From assembly GCA_012797605.1 (NCBI GenBank), contig JAAZOT010000016.1, positions 1 through 53,145 on the forward strand: DNA of 53,145 nt, given 5' to 3'. Shown piece after piece: positions 15,144-24,173 of the stretch. A model generated the notes under the pieces. The model ran no database searches. It was not told the DNA's origin and saw only the letters and a list, made by a program, of their open reading frames with translations. Positions within the stretch are counted from its first letter, which is position 1; every line of letters begins with the position of its first letter. This DNA comes from Spirochaetales bacterium (lineage in GTDB: Bacteria > Spirochaetota > JAAYUW01). Made by a program: the position numbers and the translations under genes.

Positions 15144-16614
15144 AGTTTATGATAAAACTGAAGAAATTTGGATAGAAAATGAAATAAAAAATCTTTCTTT
15201 TTCAAAGAAAGTTGCATTAGTTTTTCCAAATGAATATAAAGTTGCATCTTCTAATTTAGGTTTTCATATATTAATTAAAAACTTATCTTTGATAGGTCAA
15301 AAACCAGTAAGATTTTTTTTTGATAAAGATATAAATGACTTTATATCTTATGATACTAATAGAAAAATAAGAGATTTCGAATATATCTTTATTTCTATTT
15401 CATTTGAAAATGATGTAGAGAACATATGGAATTATTTTAATAAGACCCAGTTGAAAAATAATAATATAATTGTTGGTGGTTCAGCTGTTACTTTAAGTCC
15501 ATTTCTTTTTATGGATTTTGCAACAAATATAGCTGTGGGAGATAGTGAGGAATACTTTAAAAATTTTACAAGTGTTGAAGATCTGGAATTTATCAATTCT
15601 GCCTATGTTAAAGAATTCTTCGCTGAAAAATATAAATTAGAAAAAAAATCTAGATTTAATTTTTTAGAGAAAAAAATTGATTCTAAATTACTTTATGAGT
15701 TTAAAAGTAATCTTAATTCAAAACTAATAGAGTTTAATAATAAATTTAATAAAACTTCCGATACTAAAACTCCTGCTTACTCTATTTTTATTACAAAAAA
15801 ATCTGCATTCACAAATTATTTTTTAATAGAAATATCAAGGGGTTGCCCTTTCAGTTGTTCGTTTTGTACAATGAAAAATCTATATAATCGATATAGATTA
15901 TTTGACTTAGATGAAATATTGGAAAAGTTATCTATCGGTTACTCGAAAACTAAAAATTTTGGATTGATTTCCGCTGCTACTCCTCCAATAAAATATATAA
16001 GAGAGATTAGGAAAAATTTTCCCGATGCAACTTTACATTTTTCATCTTTAAGAGTCGATAGTATAGACGAAGAGTTTTTGGAGATCGTATCAACTTTAAA
16101 TTTAAAAACATTGACTATTGCCCCCGAAACAGCTTTAGAAGAGATAAGATTTAAAATAGGTAAAAGATTTTCCAACTCTCAAATTTTTAATTTCATTCAA
16201 AATGCAGCAAAAAATGGGATATTTAAATTTAAATTCTATTTCATTCTTGGTTTAAAAGCCTTGAATCCAATATTTGATTTAGCACAATGCGAACTTGCTA
16301 TAATGGAGGAAGCAAAATCAATAATAGAATTTATTGATCAGGCTCAATCTTTAATTTTTGAAAGATATAATAGAATCCCTTTTTTTTCTATTTCAATAAA
16401 TTCTTTAATTCCTAAACCTTTGACTTTTTTAAGAGATTATAATTTTATAAATTTAAATTTATATAAAAAAGTAAAAGAATTTATGAGGAAAGAAATTTAT
16501 AAAAGAAAAAATATTGCTATAGAATTTATTTCTTATAAGGAGGCAAAAAAAGAATATCTTTATAGTTGGAATTTTGTTGAAAACTTTAATTTAAATAATA
16601 ATCTTTACATGTAA
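15136..16614 (+). CDS. B12-binding-like radical SAM protein of unknown function
   Basis: The 492-residue protein has an N-terminal Rossmann-like region resembling cobalamin-binding domains (ALVFPNEYKVASSNLGFH, and IIVGGSAVTLSPF with a GD dipeptide after it). A radical SAM core follows, starting RGCPFSCSFC, whose Cys237, Cys241 and Cys244 form the C-x3-C-x2-C [4Fe-4S] motif. LTIAPETALEEIRFKIGKRF fits the later strands of the barrel. The cobalamin ligand motif DxHxxG is not seen, so B12 binding is doubtful. Substrate and reaction are unknown; methylation or methylthiolation is only possible. It overlaps ftsZ by eight bases and so is translated with the division genes. Confidence 0.75.
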   Translation: MIKVYDKTEEIWIENEIKNLSFSKKVALVFPNEYKVASSNLGFHILIKNLSLIGQKPVRFFFDKDINDFISYDTNRKIRDFEYIFISISFENDVENIWNYFNKTQLKNNNIIVGGSAVTLSPFLFMDFATNIAVGDSEEYFKNFTSVEDLEFINSAYVKEFFAEKYKLEKKSRFNFLEKKIDSKLLYEFKSNLNSKLIEFNNKFNKTSDTKTPAYSIFITKKSAFTNYFLIEISRGCPFSCSFCTMKNLYNRYRLFDLDEILEKLSIGYSKTKNFGLISAATPPIKYIREIRKNFPDATLHFSSLRVDSIDEEFLEIVSTLNLKTLTIAPETALEEIRFKIGKRFSNSQIFNFIQNAAKNGIFKFKFYFILGLKALNPIFDLAQCELAIMEEAKSIIEFIDQAQSLIFERYNRIPFFSISINSLIPKPLTFLRDYNFINLNLYKKVKEFMRKEIYKRKNIAIEFISYKEAKKEYLYSWNFVENFNLNNNLYM

Positions 16615-16624
16615 AGTAGGTAAA

Positions 16625-16642
16625 ATGACAGTTAAAATTTAA
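16625..16642 (+). other. Five-codon reading frame with its own Shine-Dalgarno
   Basis: AGTAGG (16615-16620) is correctly placed before ATG 16625, which opens a frame of only five codons (M-T-V-K-I) ending in TAA at 16640-16642. The kinase ATG at 16647 follows after four bases and has no Shine-Dalgarno of its own. This may be a mini-cistron that delivers ribosomes to the kinase start, or chance. Confidence 0.35.
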
Positions 16643-16646
16643 TAGT

Positions 16647-18824
16647 ATGGGCAATATCAAAAAAAGTAAAAAAGAAAAAACTAATATTGAATTCAATTTT
16701 AATTCACAGATACTTGATCTGATCTTTTTATCATTTGTTCAATCTGATGATATAATTTGTGTTTTTAAGATAGTTAACAGTAAAGAAGAACTTTACTATG
16801 CAAATCCATCTTTTTACAAAAATTTATCTTACACTAAGACTGAATCAAAAGATATTAAATTTAGTGATCTTTTTGGAAAAGTAAGTAAAAAGGAAAAAAT
16901 AGAAACAATAGAAAAGTTAAGAGAAGAAAGATATTTAATAAGATCAACTTCTTTAATAGGTAAAGATTATTCCTTTATTCCAGTTACTGCAAGATTGTAT
17001 TTGTTTGAAAGCGCAAATGAATTCTACTTAATAATAATAGCCAAAAGTAAAATTGAAAAAAATATTTTAGAATATAGAAAATATATTTCTGAATTCTTGC
17101 TAAAAAATTTCCAAAATTATGGTTTAGATGAAAAAATAATAGAAAAAGTTGCAGAATCTATTTTTATTTTTTTTGAAGCAAATACTTTATTTTATCTACC
17201 AATGAATGCTGCTGAAGATGCACAGCAACTGTTTTATATGAAGGACTCTGCACTAACTAAGATTTCAAAGGAAGAGGTGATTCAACCGATCAAAGAAATA
17301 ATTGAGAATAATCTTTATCTCATAAAGATTAAAAAAGAACCAGTAGTTATAAAAATGGATAAGAAAAAAATCAAAAATACTAATATAAAAACTAATCAAT
17401 CTAGGTTAGGAGCTATTTTTTTTAACAATGTAATTAATACTGGTATTATAATTCCAATATATATTGAAAATGATTTACAAGCTATAATTTTTATTGGAAC
17501 TGAAAGAGATGAATTCTTTTTGGAGGAAATAAACCTTATTAGATTTACTTTTCAAGGTATTTTGATATTTAAAATGAAAGAATTTTACCTAAAAGAACTA
17601 TATTACCAAAAAAGCTGTTTTTCAGATCTATTGAATCATTCACTTGAAATGCATTATAGGCAAAATATCCAAACTAGAAAACTAGAATATATTTCAAAAG
17701 CATGTTTTAACATTACTGGATTTACAGATAAAGAATTGATGGAAGAGCCCAGTTTATTTTGGGAAAGAATATATCATGAAGACAAGAAAAAATTATTAGA
17801 AAAACATCAAACAAGATTTAATAAATCTTATAATTCTGAGAATTATTATGAATATAGATTTAAACATAAAGATGGTTCTTTAAGATGGTTATCAGATCTT
17901 TTTACAATTATTTTTGACAATGATGGTAAAGCTTTGTATATTGTCGGTAGTTTAAGAGATATTACTAAGCAAAAAGAAAATGAAATAAAAATGATAGAGA
18001 TGGAAAAACAGATTGCACAATCTCAAAAAATGGAGGCACTAGGAAGATTTTCAAGTGAAATATCCCATGATTTTAATAATATTTTAATTGGTATAAAGGG
18101 CAATATCCAGCTTTCTTTTGAAAATCTAAATAACTTAAAAGATAAATTTACGGATACATTGAAAAATATAAATGTAAATGAAATAGATTTATTAAATGAT
18201 GAAGTAGTCGAGATAGAGAATAATTTGAAAGATAATTTAGAGATTATAAAAAAAGGACTACAGCTAACTGAAAGAATAAAACTTTTTTCACAAAAAAAGC
18301 AGACTAAATCAGCATTATTTGAGATAAATGAAGCAATTTATGATATAAAAACCATTTTTAAATATTCAAAAGAAAAAGATATAACTATTATTTTTGATTT
18401 GACCAAAGAAAAAGTGTTTATAAATATGAACAGGACTCAATTTGATCAGGTTATTCTTAATTTATTAGTGAATGCCTTTGATTCAATTGAAAAAAGTGGT
18501 AAGATAACAATTACCACGGAGATTATTAAGAAGGAAGATTTAAATCTTAAAAAAGCTATTAAACTAGATCCAAAAGAAGATTACATAAAAATAACTATTT
18601 CAGATACCGGACATGGAATAGATAAAAAAAATATTCCTAAAATATTTGAGCCATTTTTTACTACAAAAGAGGAAAAAGGAACTGGACTAGGTCTTTCTAT
18701 TGTTTATTCAATAATCAAACAAAATGGTGGTCAAATAGAATTAACTTCAAAAGTAGGAGTTGGTACTTCTTTTTATTTGTATTTACCAATAGAAAAAACC
18801 TTTAATCAATATGAAAAAAATTAA
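16647..18824 (+). CDS. Cytosolic PAS/GAF-type sensor histidine kinase
   Basis: The 725-residue protein has no membrane helices. It reads as an N-terminal PAS-like domain (about 25-130), a GAF-like domain (about 160-310), a second PAS with PAC (about 335-440, with FKHKDGSLRWLSD and GSLRDITKQKE), then a kinase module. The H box is EISHDFNNIL with His474 as the phosphorylated residue; NLLVNAFDSI is the N box, SDTGHGI the G1 box and GTGLGLS the G2 box. The SHDFNNxL form of the H box is typical of hybrid-type PAS kinases, yet no receiver domain follows and no response regulator gene is nearby. The signal is unknown. Its last 14 bases overlap ispG. Confidence 0.88.
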   Translation: MGNIKKSKKEKTNIEFNFNSQILDLIFLSFVQSDDIICVFKIVNSKEELYYANPSFYKNLSYTKTESKDIKFSDLFGKVSKKEKIETIEKLREERYLIRSTSLIGKDYSFIPVTARLYLFESANEFYLIIIAKSKIEKNILEYRKYISEFLLKNFQNYGLDEKIIEKVAESIFIFFEANTLFYLPMNAAEDAQQLFYMKDSALTKISKEEVIQPIKEIIENNLYLIKIKKEPVVIKMDKKKIKNTNIKTNQSRLGAIFFNNVINTGIIIPIYIENDLQAIIFIGTERDEFFLEEINLIRFTFQGILIFKMKEFYLKELYYQKSCFSDLLNHSLEMHYRQNIQTRKLEYISKACFNITGFTDKELMEEPSLFWERIYHEDKKKLLEKHQTRFNKSYNSENYYEYRFKHKDGSLRWLSDLFTIIFDNDGKALYIVGSLRDITKQKENEIKMIEMEKQIAQSQKMEALGRFSSEISHDFNNILIGIKGNIQLSFENLNNLKDKFTDTLKNINVNEIDLLNDEVVEIENNLKDNLEIIKKGLQLTERIKLFSQKKQTKSALFEINEAIYDIKTIFKYSKEKDITIIFDLTKEKVFINMNRTQFDQVILNLLVNAFDSIEKSGKITITTEIIKKEDLNLKKAIKLDPKEDYIKITISDTGHGIDKKNIPKIFEPFFTTKEEKGTGLGLSIVYSIIKQNGGQIELTSKVGVGTSFYLYLPIEKTFNQYEKN

Positions 18825-19899
18825 ACCAGTAAGAATATCGAATTCAATAATCTTCGATAATTCTTTTATTTATCTCCAATCAATGTGCAGTTACCCTTAT
18901 TCTGAAAAAGAAAAACTTGAAAACCAAATATATAGTCTTTCTAAGACAAATTGCAGTTTAATAAGATTTTCGATTCGAAATGAAAAAGAAATCGAATTTG
19001 CTAAAGAATTGAAAGAAAAGTATCAAAGAGATGACTTTATCTTTGTTGCAGATACTCATTTTTTACCTAGATTGGCTATTTTATCTATTAAAAATGGGTT
19101 TAGGAAAGTTAGAATAAACCCTGGAAATATGGATTTTAAACAGATAAATGAGATAGCAAAAGTTGCAAAAGATTTTGATTCAACTATAAGAATTGGTTTG
19201 AATGGTGGTTCAATAAACGAAAAAGTCGATTTAGAAAAATCTGACTATGTAAAACAAATAATAAAATTGTTTGAAACATATTTAGAACCTTTTGAAAAAG
19301 AGAACTTTGATAAGATTGTTTTATCGGCTAAATTTTCAGATTATAATTTAGCGATCAAAGTCAATAGAGAACTAAATAGAAATTTTAGTTATCCTATCCA
19401 TCTTGGGGTTACTGAAGCTGGGACTAAAATTCGTTCAACTATATTACATACTCTTTTCCTAGACAAAATGATAAAGGAAGGGATTGGCTCTACAGTAAGA
19501 ATTTCTATTACTGGCGATTCAATTGAAGAGATAGATATAGGAAATGAAATATTGAAGTCTTTAGGTGTCTATAGAGGAATAAATGTCATTTCATGCCCAA
19601 CATGTGGGAGAACATGGGGGAATTTAACTAGATATGTACAAGATTTAACGAATTTAATAAAACCTTTGGAATATCAACTTTTTAAAAAGGAAAGTATGAT
19701 TAAAAAACCAATATCTGTAGCAATAATGGGCTGTGAGGTCAATGGTCCTGGTGAAGCAAAAGACGCAGATTTTGGTGCTAGCTTAACAAAAGATGGTGCT
19801 ATCCTTTTTTCTCAAGGGAAGATAGATTGTAAAATAACAAAGGAAAAGATTGCTGAAACTTTAATGAGTCTAATCCAAAATAGAATAAATAAAAATTGA
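18811..19899 (+). CDS. ispG: 4-hydroxy-3-methylbut-2-enyl-diphosphate synthase IspG
   Basis: IspG reduces MEcPP to HMBPP with a [4Fe-4S] cluster in the MEP route to isoprenoids, which supplies the undecaprenyl carrier for the cell wall. The 362-residue length fits the short two-domain form. The TIM-barrel part has ADTHFLPRLA, RINPGN and HLGVTEAGT; the cluster domain has CPTCGRTW and MGCEVNGPGEA, giving three cysteine ligands plus the conserved glutamate. The start codon lies inside the end of the kinase gene (14-base overlap). The window therefore implies the MEP pathway; ispH and dxr are not here. Confidence 0.96.
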   Translation: MKKIKPVRISNSIIFDNSFIYLQSMCSYPYSEKEKLENQIYSLSKTNCSLIRFSIRNEKEIEFAKELKEKYQRDDFIFVADTHFLPRLAILSIKNGFRKVRINPGNMDFKQINEIAKVAKDFDSTIRIGLNGGSINEKVDLEKSDYVKQIIKLFETYLEPFEKENFDKIVLSAKFSDYNLAIKVNRELNRNFSYPIHLGVTEAGTKIRSTILHTLFLDKMIKEGIGSTVRISITGDSIEEIDIGNEILKSLGVYRGINVISCPTCGRTWGNLTRYVQDLTNLIKPLEYQLFKKESMIKKPISVAIMGCEVNGPGEAKDADFGASLTKDGAILFSQGKIDCKITKEKIAETLMSLIQNRINKN

Positions 19900-19923
19900 T
19901 TAATAATCTAATTTTTACTATCC

Positions 19924-19929
19924 TTGACA
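19924..19929 (+). promoter_or_regulatory. Candidate -35 element close to murI
   Basis: TTGACA ends 28 bases before the murI ATG. The best -10 candidate is TTTAAT (19944-19949), but the spacer would be only 14 bases. At standard spacing transcription would start almost at the ATG. murI shows no clear Shine-Dalgarno sequence, so a leaderless or very short-leader message is possible. Confidence 0.3.
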
Positions 19930-19957
19930 AAGCATACTTTTAATTTAATTTGAGTTT

Positions 19958-20794
19958 ATGGAACAAAATTCTATCGGTGTCTTTGATTCGGGTGTCGGTG
20001 GTTTAACCGTACTAAAAAGTCTTATTAAAACCTTAAAGAATGAAAATTTCATTTATTTTGGTGATGTCGCAAGACTTCCATATGGTACGAAATCAGAACA
20101 AACAATAAAAAGATACGGATTCCAAGACGCAAAGTTTCTTATAGAAAAAAATGTCAAATTGATTGTGGTAGCATGCAACACAGTTTCTTCTGTTGCTCTA
20201 GACTATCTTAAAACTATATTTAATATACCAATTATAGGCGTTATAGAACCAGCAGCAGAGATAGCTGTTGAAAAGACAAAAAAGTCAATTGGAGTCATTG
20301 GTACAGTTGCTACTATTAAGTCTGGCAAATACTTAGAACTTATAAAAAATTATGCTAAAAATAGAGGAAAAACTATAGAAATACATCAGCAAGCAACTTC
20401 TTTACTTGTACCATTCATTGAAGATGGATGGAAAGAAAGTAAAATCTTAAAAGATGTAATAATCGAATATTTTAAAATTGATGATTTTATAAATAAAATT
20501 GATACACTAGTACTTGGTTGTACACACTATCCAGTTATTCAAGACTTGATAGAAGATATATGCCAAAATAAAGTATTTGTATTAAATTCAGCAGATGCAG
20601 TTTCTATTAAAGTAAAAGAAATTCTTGAAAAATTGCATATAGAATCAAAAGAAAAAAATAAAAAACAAAAGATAGAAATATATGTAACAGATGTTAATGA
20701 TACTGTTTATTACTTAACCAATAAAATTTTAAGTGATGTTTTAGATGATAATGAGATACATAAAAAAATTAAGTTGGTTGATATACCTGATTAA
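19958..20794 (+). CDS. murI: Glutamate racemase MurI
   Basis: MurI interconverts L- and D-glutamate without cofactor and provides the D-Glu of the peptidoglycan stem. The 278-residue protein shows GVFDSGVGGLTVL, YFGDVARLPYGTKS, VVACNTVSS with the first catalytic cysteine and LVLGCTHYPVI with the second. All four are family hallmarks in the expected order and the length is normal. A 58-base gap with a TTGACA separates it from ispG, so it may have its own promoter. It is followed after 20 bases by a SurA-like gene. Confidence 0.96.
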   Translation: MEQNSIGVFDSGVGGLTVLKSLIKTLKNENFIYFGDVARLPYGTKSEQTIKRYGFQDAKFLIEKNVKLIVVACNTVSSVALDYLKTIFNIPIIGVIEPAAEIAVEKTKKSIGVIGTVATIKSGKYLELIKNYAKNRGKTIEIHQQATSLLVPFIEDGWKESKILKDVIIEYFKIDDFINKIDTLVLGCTHYPVIQDLIEDICQNKVFVLNSADAVSIKVKEILEKLHIESKEKNKKQKIEIYVTDVNDTVYYLTNKILSDVLDDNEIHKKIKLVDIPD

Positions 20795-20814
20795 AACTCG
20801 GTAGGAGGAATTTT

Positions 20815-21795
20815 GTGAGAAAAATTAGTCAAAAATTCATATTTATTATATTTTTAATTACCATCTGTATTTTTTTTAGTGCTACAACTGATTATATAAT
20901 TCTTACAGTAAATGACCAACCAATAACATATTTGAATTTCATAAACACCTATAAAATGTATGTGGCTCAAGCTAAAGCTCAGAAGCAAGTTTTAACAAAT
21001 CCAGTAAAAGAGACTTTGGATTATATGATAGATGATATTTTGATATCACAGGATGCTTCATCTCATGGTATTAAAGTAACAGATGATGAAATTAATATGC
21101 AAATAGAATACATAATGAAAACTTATAATTTGACTATAGATCAACTTTCTGAAGAACTTAAAAAGCAAGGTATGGATCTCAATCAATTTATTGAAAATCA
21201 AAGGAAGCAACTTTTGATGTACAGATATATTCAGCAAGTAATAGAACCTAAAGTAAAAAAACCTACAAAAAATGATATAGAAAACTTTTATAAAGAAAAT
21301 AAAGAAAAATTTAAAGGTTCATATGAGTATTCAGTTAAATCAGTTAAGTTAATTGTTCCAAAAAATTCTGGTTTTAAAGAAAGATTAGCATTAAAAAGGA
21401 AAATAGACCAATACTTAAAGATGATAAAAGAGAGCAACCAAACTATTACAGAAGAGAATGTAAGAAAATTTTCATCTGAAAATCAAGTTACATTAATTTA
21501 CGAACAGAAAAATTATTATCCAGAATTGATAGACGAAGAATTGGCTGATGAACTTGAAAATTTGAAAGTCGGTAAAATAAGTGATGTTATAGAATATAAC
21601 AATGATTTTTATATTTTTATTCTTGAATCCAAGAGAGAAATTGATTATATACCTTTTATAGAGGTAGTTCAAAAGATTTATAACTATATTTATGAACAAA
21701 GGAAAATGGAACTTTTCCAAACTACTGTCGATAGGCTTAGAAAAGAAGCAATTATTGTTTGGTATGTAGATATAAACTCAATAGTTGTGCCATAA
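20815..21795 (+). CDS. SurA-like periplasmic chaperone (degenerate PPIase domain)
   Basis: The GTG start follows AGGAGG and gives 326 residues. A signal peptide or N-terminal helix occupies residues 7-24 (IFIIFLITICIFF). Residues ~25-150 resemble the SurA N-terminal chaperone fold (VNDQPITYLNF, then helices with DYMIDDILISQDAS, IKVTDDEI and MDLNQFIENQRKQLL). Residues ~165-280 look like a parvulin domain in outline (YSVKSVKLIVP, KVGKISDVIEYNNDFYIFIL), but the usual H-x-x and G-G-D-L-G-W signatures are missing, so isomerase activity is doubtful. It probably assists outer-membrane proteins. nusB follows after 11 bases. Confidence 0.75.
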   Translation: MRKISQKFIFIIFLITICIFFSATTDYIILTVNDQPITYLNFINTYKMYVAQAKAQKQVLTNPVKETLDYMIDDILISQDASSHGIKVTDDEINMQIEYIMKTYNLTIDQLSEELKKQGMDLNQFIENQRKQLLMYRYIQQVIEPKVKKPTKNDIENFYKENKEKFKGSYEYSVKSVKLIVPKNSGFKERLALKRKIDQYLKMIKESNQTITEENVRKFSSENQVTLIYEQKNYYPELIDEELADELENLKVGKISDVIEYNNDFYIFILESKREIDYIPFIEVVQKIYNYIYEQRKMELFQTTVDRLRKEAIIVWYVDINSIVVP

Positions 21796-21806
21796 ATCAA
21801 AAGTAT

Positions 21807-22241
21807 ATGAGCGAAAATAATAAAATTTCATTTAAAAGACAGTCAAGAATTCTTGCCTTCCAAGCTATTTATATTAATTCGTTAAATCCACAACCTGTTG
21901 ATGAGTTAATCCTATTTAGTTGGACAAATTCAATTCCAGCACATGTATATAAGTTTGCTAAGGAGCTTACGAAAAAAACTTTAGAAGGTGAAGAAAAAAT
22001 AATAAATATATTAAAAGAAAAAATGAAAAATCCAGAATACGATAAGATTTCAGAAGTCGAAAAAAGTATATTAAAAATTTCTCTTTGCCAATTACTATTT
22101 TTCCCCAAAATAGCTACCCCTATTGTTATTGATGAAGCAATTGAACTTGCGAAATCTTTTGGTGGAAAAAATAGTTATAAAATGATTCATGCTGTTCTTG
22201 ATTCAATAAATAAAAATCTTTCAAGTTATAAACAAGGTTAG
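21807..22241 (+). CDS. nusB: Transcription antitermination factor NusB
   Basis: NusB binds boxA RNA with S10 in the antitermination complex used for rRNA operons. The 144-residue protein starts MSENNKISFKRQSRILAFQAIY, has SEVEKSILKISLCQL and IVIDEAIELAKSFGG, and ends in an all-helical C-terminus; these match the family in order and spacing. An open frame extends upstream to GTG 21759 but overlaps the end of the SurA-like gene, so ATG 21807 is chosen. The next gene starts directly after its stop codon. Confidence 0.93.
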   Translation: MSENNKISFKRQSRILAFQAIYINSLNPQPVDELILFSWTNSIPAHVYKFAKELTKKTLEGEEKIINILKEKMKNPEYDKISEVEKSILKISLCQLLFFPKIATPIVIDEAIELAKSFGGKNSYKMIHAVLDSINKNLSSYKQG

Positions 22242-24149
22242 ATGAAGAAAAAGATCAGTTATGAAAGTAAATATTTTACTAAAAAAGCAAATAAAAAAAG
22301 TATTCAAACTTATATAGTATTATGTTTTTTAATTTTTATTTTTATTGTAATAATTGCAGCATTATTCTTTTTATTTGGAAATAAAGTTGAAAATGCATTT
22401 ATAAACCAAAAGTATGATGAATATGAAATTAAAAAAGAAGTAAGACTTTTTTTAAAACTCAAAGAATATGAATTACTTGATTCAAAAATAGATGAATATT
22501 TAAATTTAAAAATCGATAAAAAATTAGTAAGAAATTTAATTTATTTGAAATCTTTGATTTTAATGAATTTAAATGATTCAGAAAAGATTAAAGCTTTTGC
22601 AGATAAATATAAAAAGATATTAAGTAAAGATGATTATAATTTTTTAAATGGTTATCTTAATTTTATTAAAAAAAATTATGATGATACTAAAAAATATTTA
22701 TATAAAATTAATAAAACTAGTCTTTTATACAGAGATTCAGCAATAATATTGGCAAAAATACTATTTGCTGAAAATAAAGTAAATGAAGCAATAAAAGTTC
22801 TTGAGAAAGTTGATAATAAAGATGATGCTGTATTATATAATCTGGCTTATTTATTCTTAAGCAAAAATGACTTCGCATCGGCTCAACTTTATATAAATAG
22901 CATAGGTAAGATAGTTCAAAACTTCCAAACTCTATCTTTCAAAGTAGATCTGTTAAGACTGCAAATTTCAATTGAAAATGAGAGTTGGGATATTGCCAAA
23001 AATTCATTGGTAAATATTCATGAATATCCTTTTTTAGATGAAACATATTTCTATAATCTTTTATTAGTAAGTTTTAAAAGTAGTGATAATGATAGGCAAG
23101 ACAATTATTTAAAGGTAATAGAAAAAACTAAGGAAAATGATAATTATTCCTTTTCTTTATATCAACTTATCTTTACAGTACTATATTTTGAAAATATGAA
23201 TAAAAAAGCGGTTGAGGTTTTTGAAGATTATAAAGAAAGGATATTGCAAGGTGAATATGAAAAATATTTAGCTTGTGCACTAGATTTATATGATAAAACC
23301 GAAAATTACACTAAAATTGTTGATATGTTGGATTTTAACTTATTAAATTCTATTTCTGAAAAATATTTTGAGTTTTATTTTCAAATTTACTATAAAGCGA
23401 TGTTAAATGAAAAAAGATTAGACCAATTCAATGAAATTTGTTTCAATTTACTGAAAACAAGAAACGAAAAGTATTTGATATTAAATTTTTTAGTTGAAAG
23501 CTTTATAAATCAAAAAAAATATGATGAAGGAATAAATTATCTTTTAAACTATTCATTAATTACTAATTATCCTCCTTATTATTATCTTTTTCTTGCGAAA
23601 CTCTATATTTATAAGGGGGATGAAAGAAATGCAATTAAAAATTTAAAAATAATAGAAAAAATGAATTTAGAAGGTTATGATAAGGATGAAATTTATTCAT
23701 TTATATGCAGTTACTATTTAAAAACGAAAAAACTTGATGATTTTAAAAAATTATTTAGTCTTATTTCAGAAGAAGGAAAAAATAAATTCAAGAATTTACA
23801 ACTTCTATTAAAATATGATTATATATCTAAAAATTATGATGAAATTATAGAGTTATCGAATAGAATATCTGAAAAAGGTATTCATGATAAGAATCTTCTT
23901 TTTTATATGGCAAAAGCTTATTACGAAAAAAAGGAGTATTCGAAGGCAACTATTTATTTTTCTAATCTTTTGGAAAGTTCGAAAAGTTTAAAAGAAAAGG
24001 CTATTTTTGCTATTTATCTTGGGAATTGTAATGCCTATCTTGGGAATTTTTCGAGTGCTAAATTTTTTTATAAACAAGCAATGGTCTGGGATAATAATCA
24101 AACTTATAGTATAGTAAATACTCAGATTTTAGAGAAATTTAGTAAATAA
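22242..24149 (+). CDS. TPR-type repeat protein with N-terminal membrane anchor
   Basis: This 635-residue protein has one strong membrane helix at about residues 23-45, and the rest is helical and rich in Lys, Asn and Tyr. Many stretches look like tetratricopeptide repeats (for example NYDDTKKYLYKINKTS, KVNEAIKVLEKV, DFASAQLYINS, EYSKATIYFSNLLE, NFSSAKFFYKQAM). Such proteins usually act as scaffolds; no enzyme motif is seen. The ATG directly abuts the nusB stop codon, so translation is likely coupled, and the bactofilin gene follows after 24 bases. A link to cell-envelope scaffolding is inferred only from that neighbour. Confidence 0.7.
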   Translation: MKKKISYESKYFTKKANKKSIQTYIVLCFLIFIFIVIIAALFFLFGNKVENAFINQKYDEYEIKKEVRLFLKLKEYELLDSKIDEYLNLKIDKKLVRNLIYLKSLILMNLNDSEKIKAFADKYKKILSKDDYNFLNGYLNFIKKNYDDTKKYLYKINKTSLLYRDSAIILAKILFAENKVNEAIKVLEKVDNKDDAVLYNLAYLFLSKNDFASAQLYINSIGKIVQNFQTLSFKVDLLRLQISIENESWDIAKNSLVNIHEYPFLDETYFYNLLLVSFKSSDNDRQDNYLKVIEKTKENDNYSFSLYQLIFTVLYFENMNKKAVEVFEDYKERILQGEYEKYLACALDLYDKTENYTKIVDMLDFNLLNSISEKYFEFYFQIYYKAMLNEKRLDQFNEICFNLLKTRNEKYLILNFLVESFINQKKYDEGINYLLNYSLITNYPPYYYLFLAKLYIYKGDERNAIKNLKIIEKMNLEGYDKDEIYSFICSYYLKTKKLDDFKKLFSLISEEGKNKFKNLQLLLKYDYISKNYDEIIELSNRISEKGIHDKNLLFYMAKAYYEKKEYSKATIYFSNLLESSKSLKEKAIFAIYLGNCNAYLGNFSSAKFFYKQAMVWDNNQTYSIVNTQILEKFSK

Positions 24150-24173
24150 TCTTTAATAAGATAGGGGTAGGAA

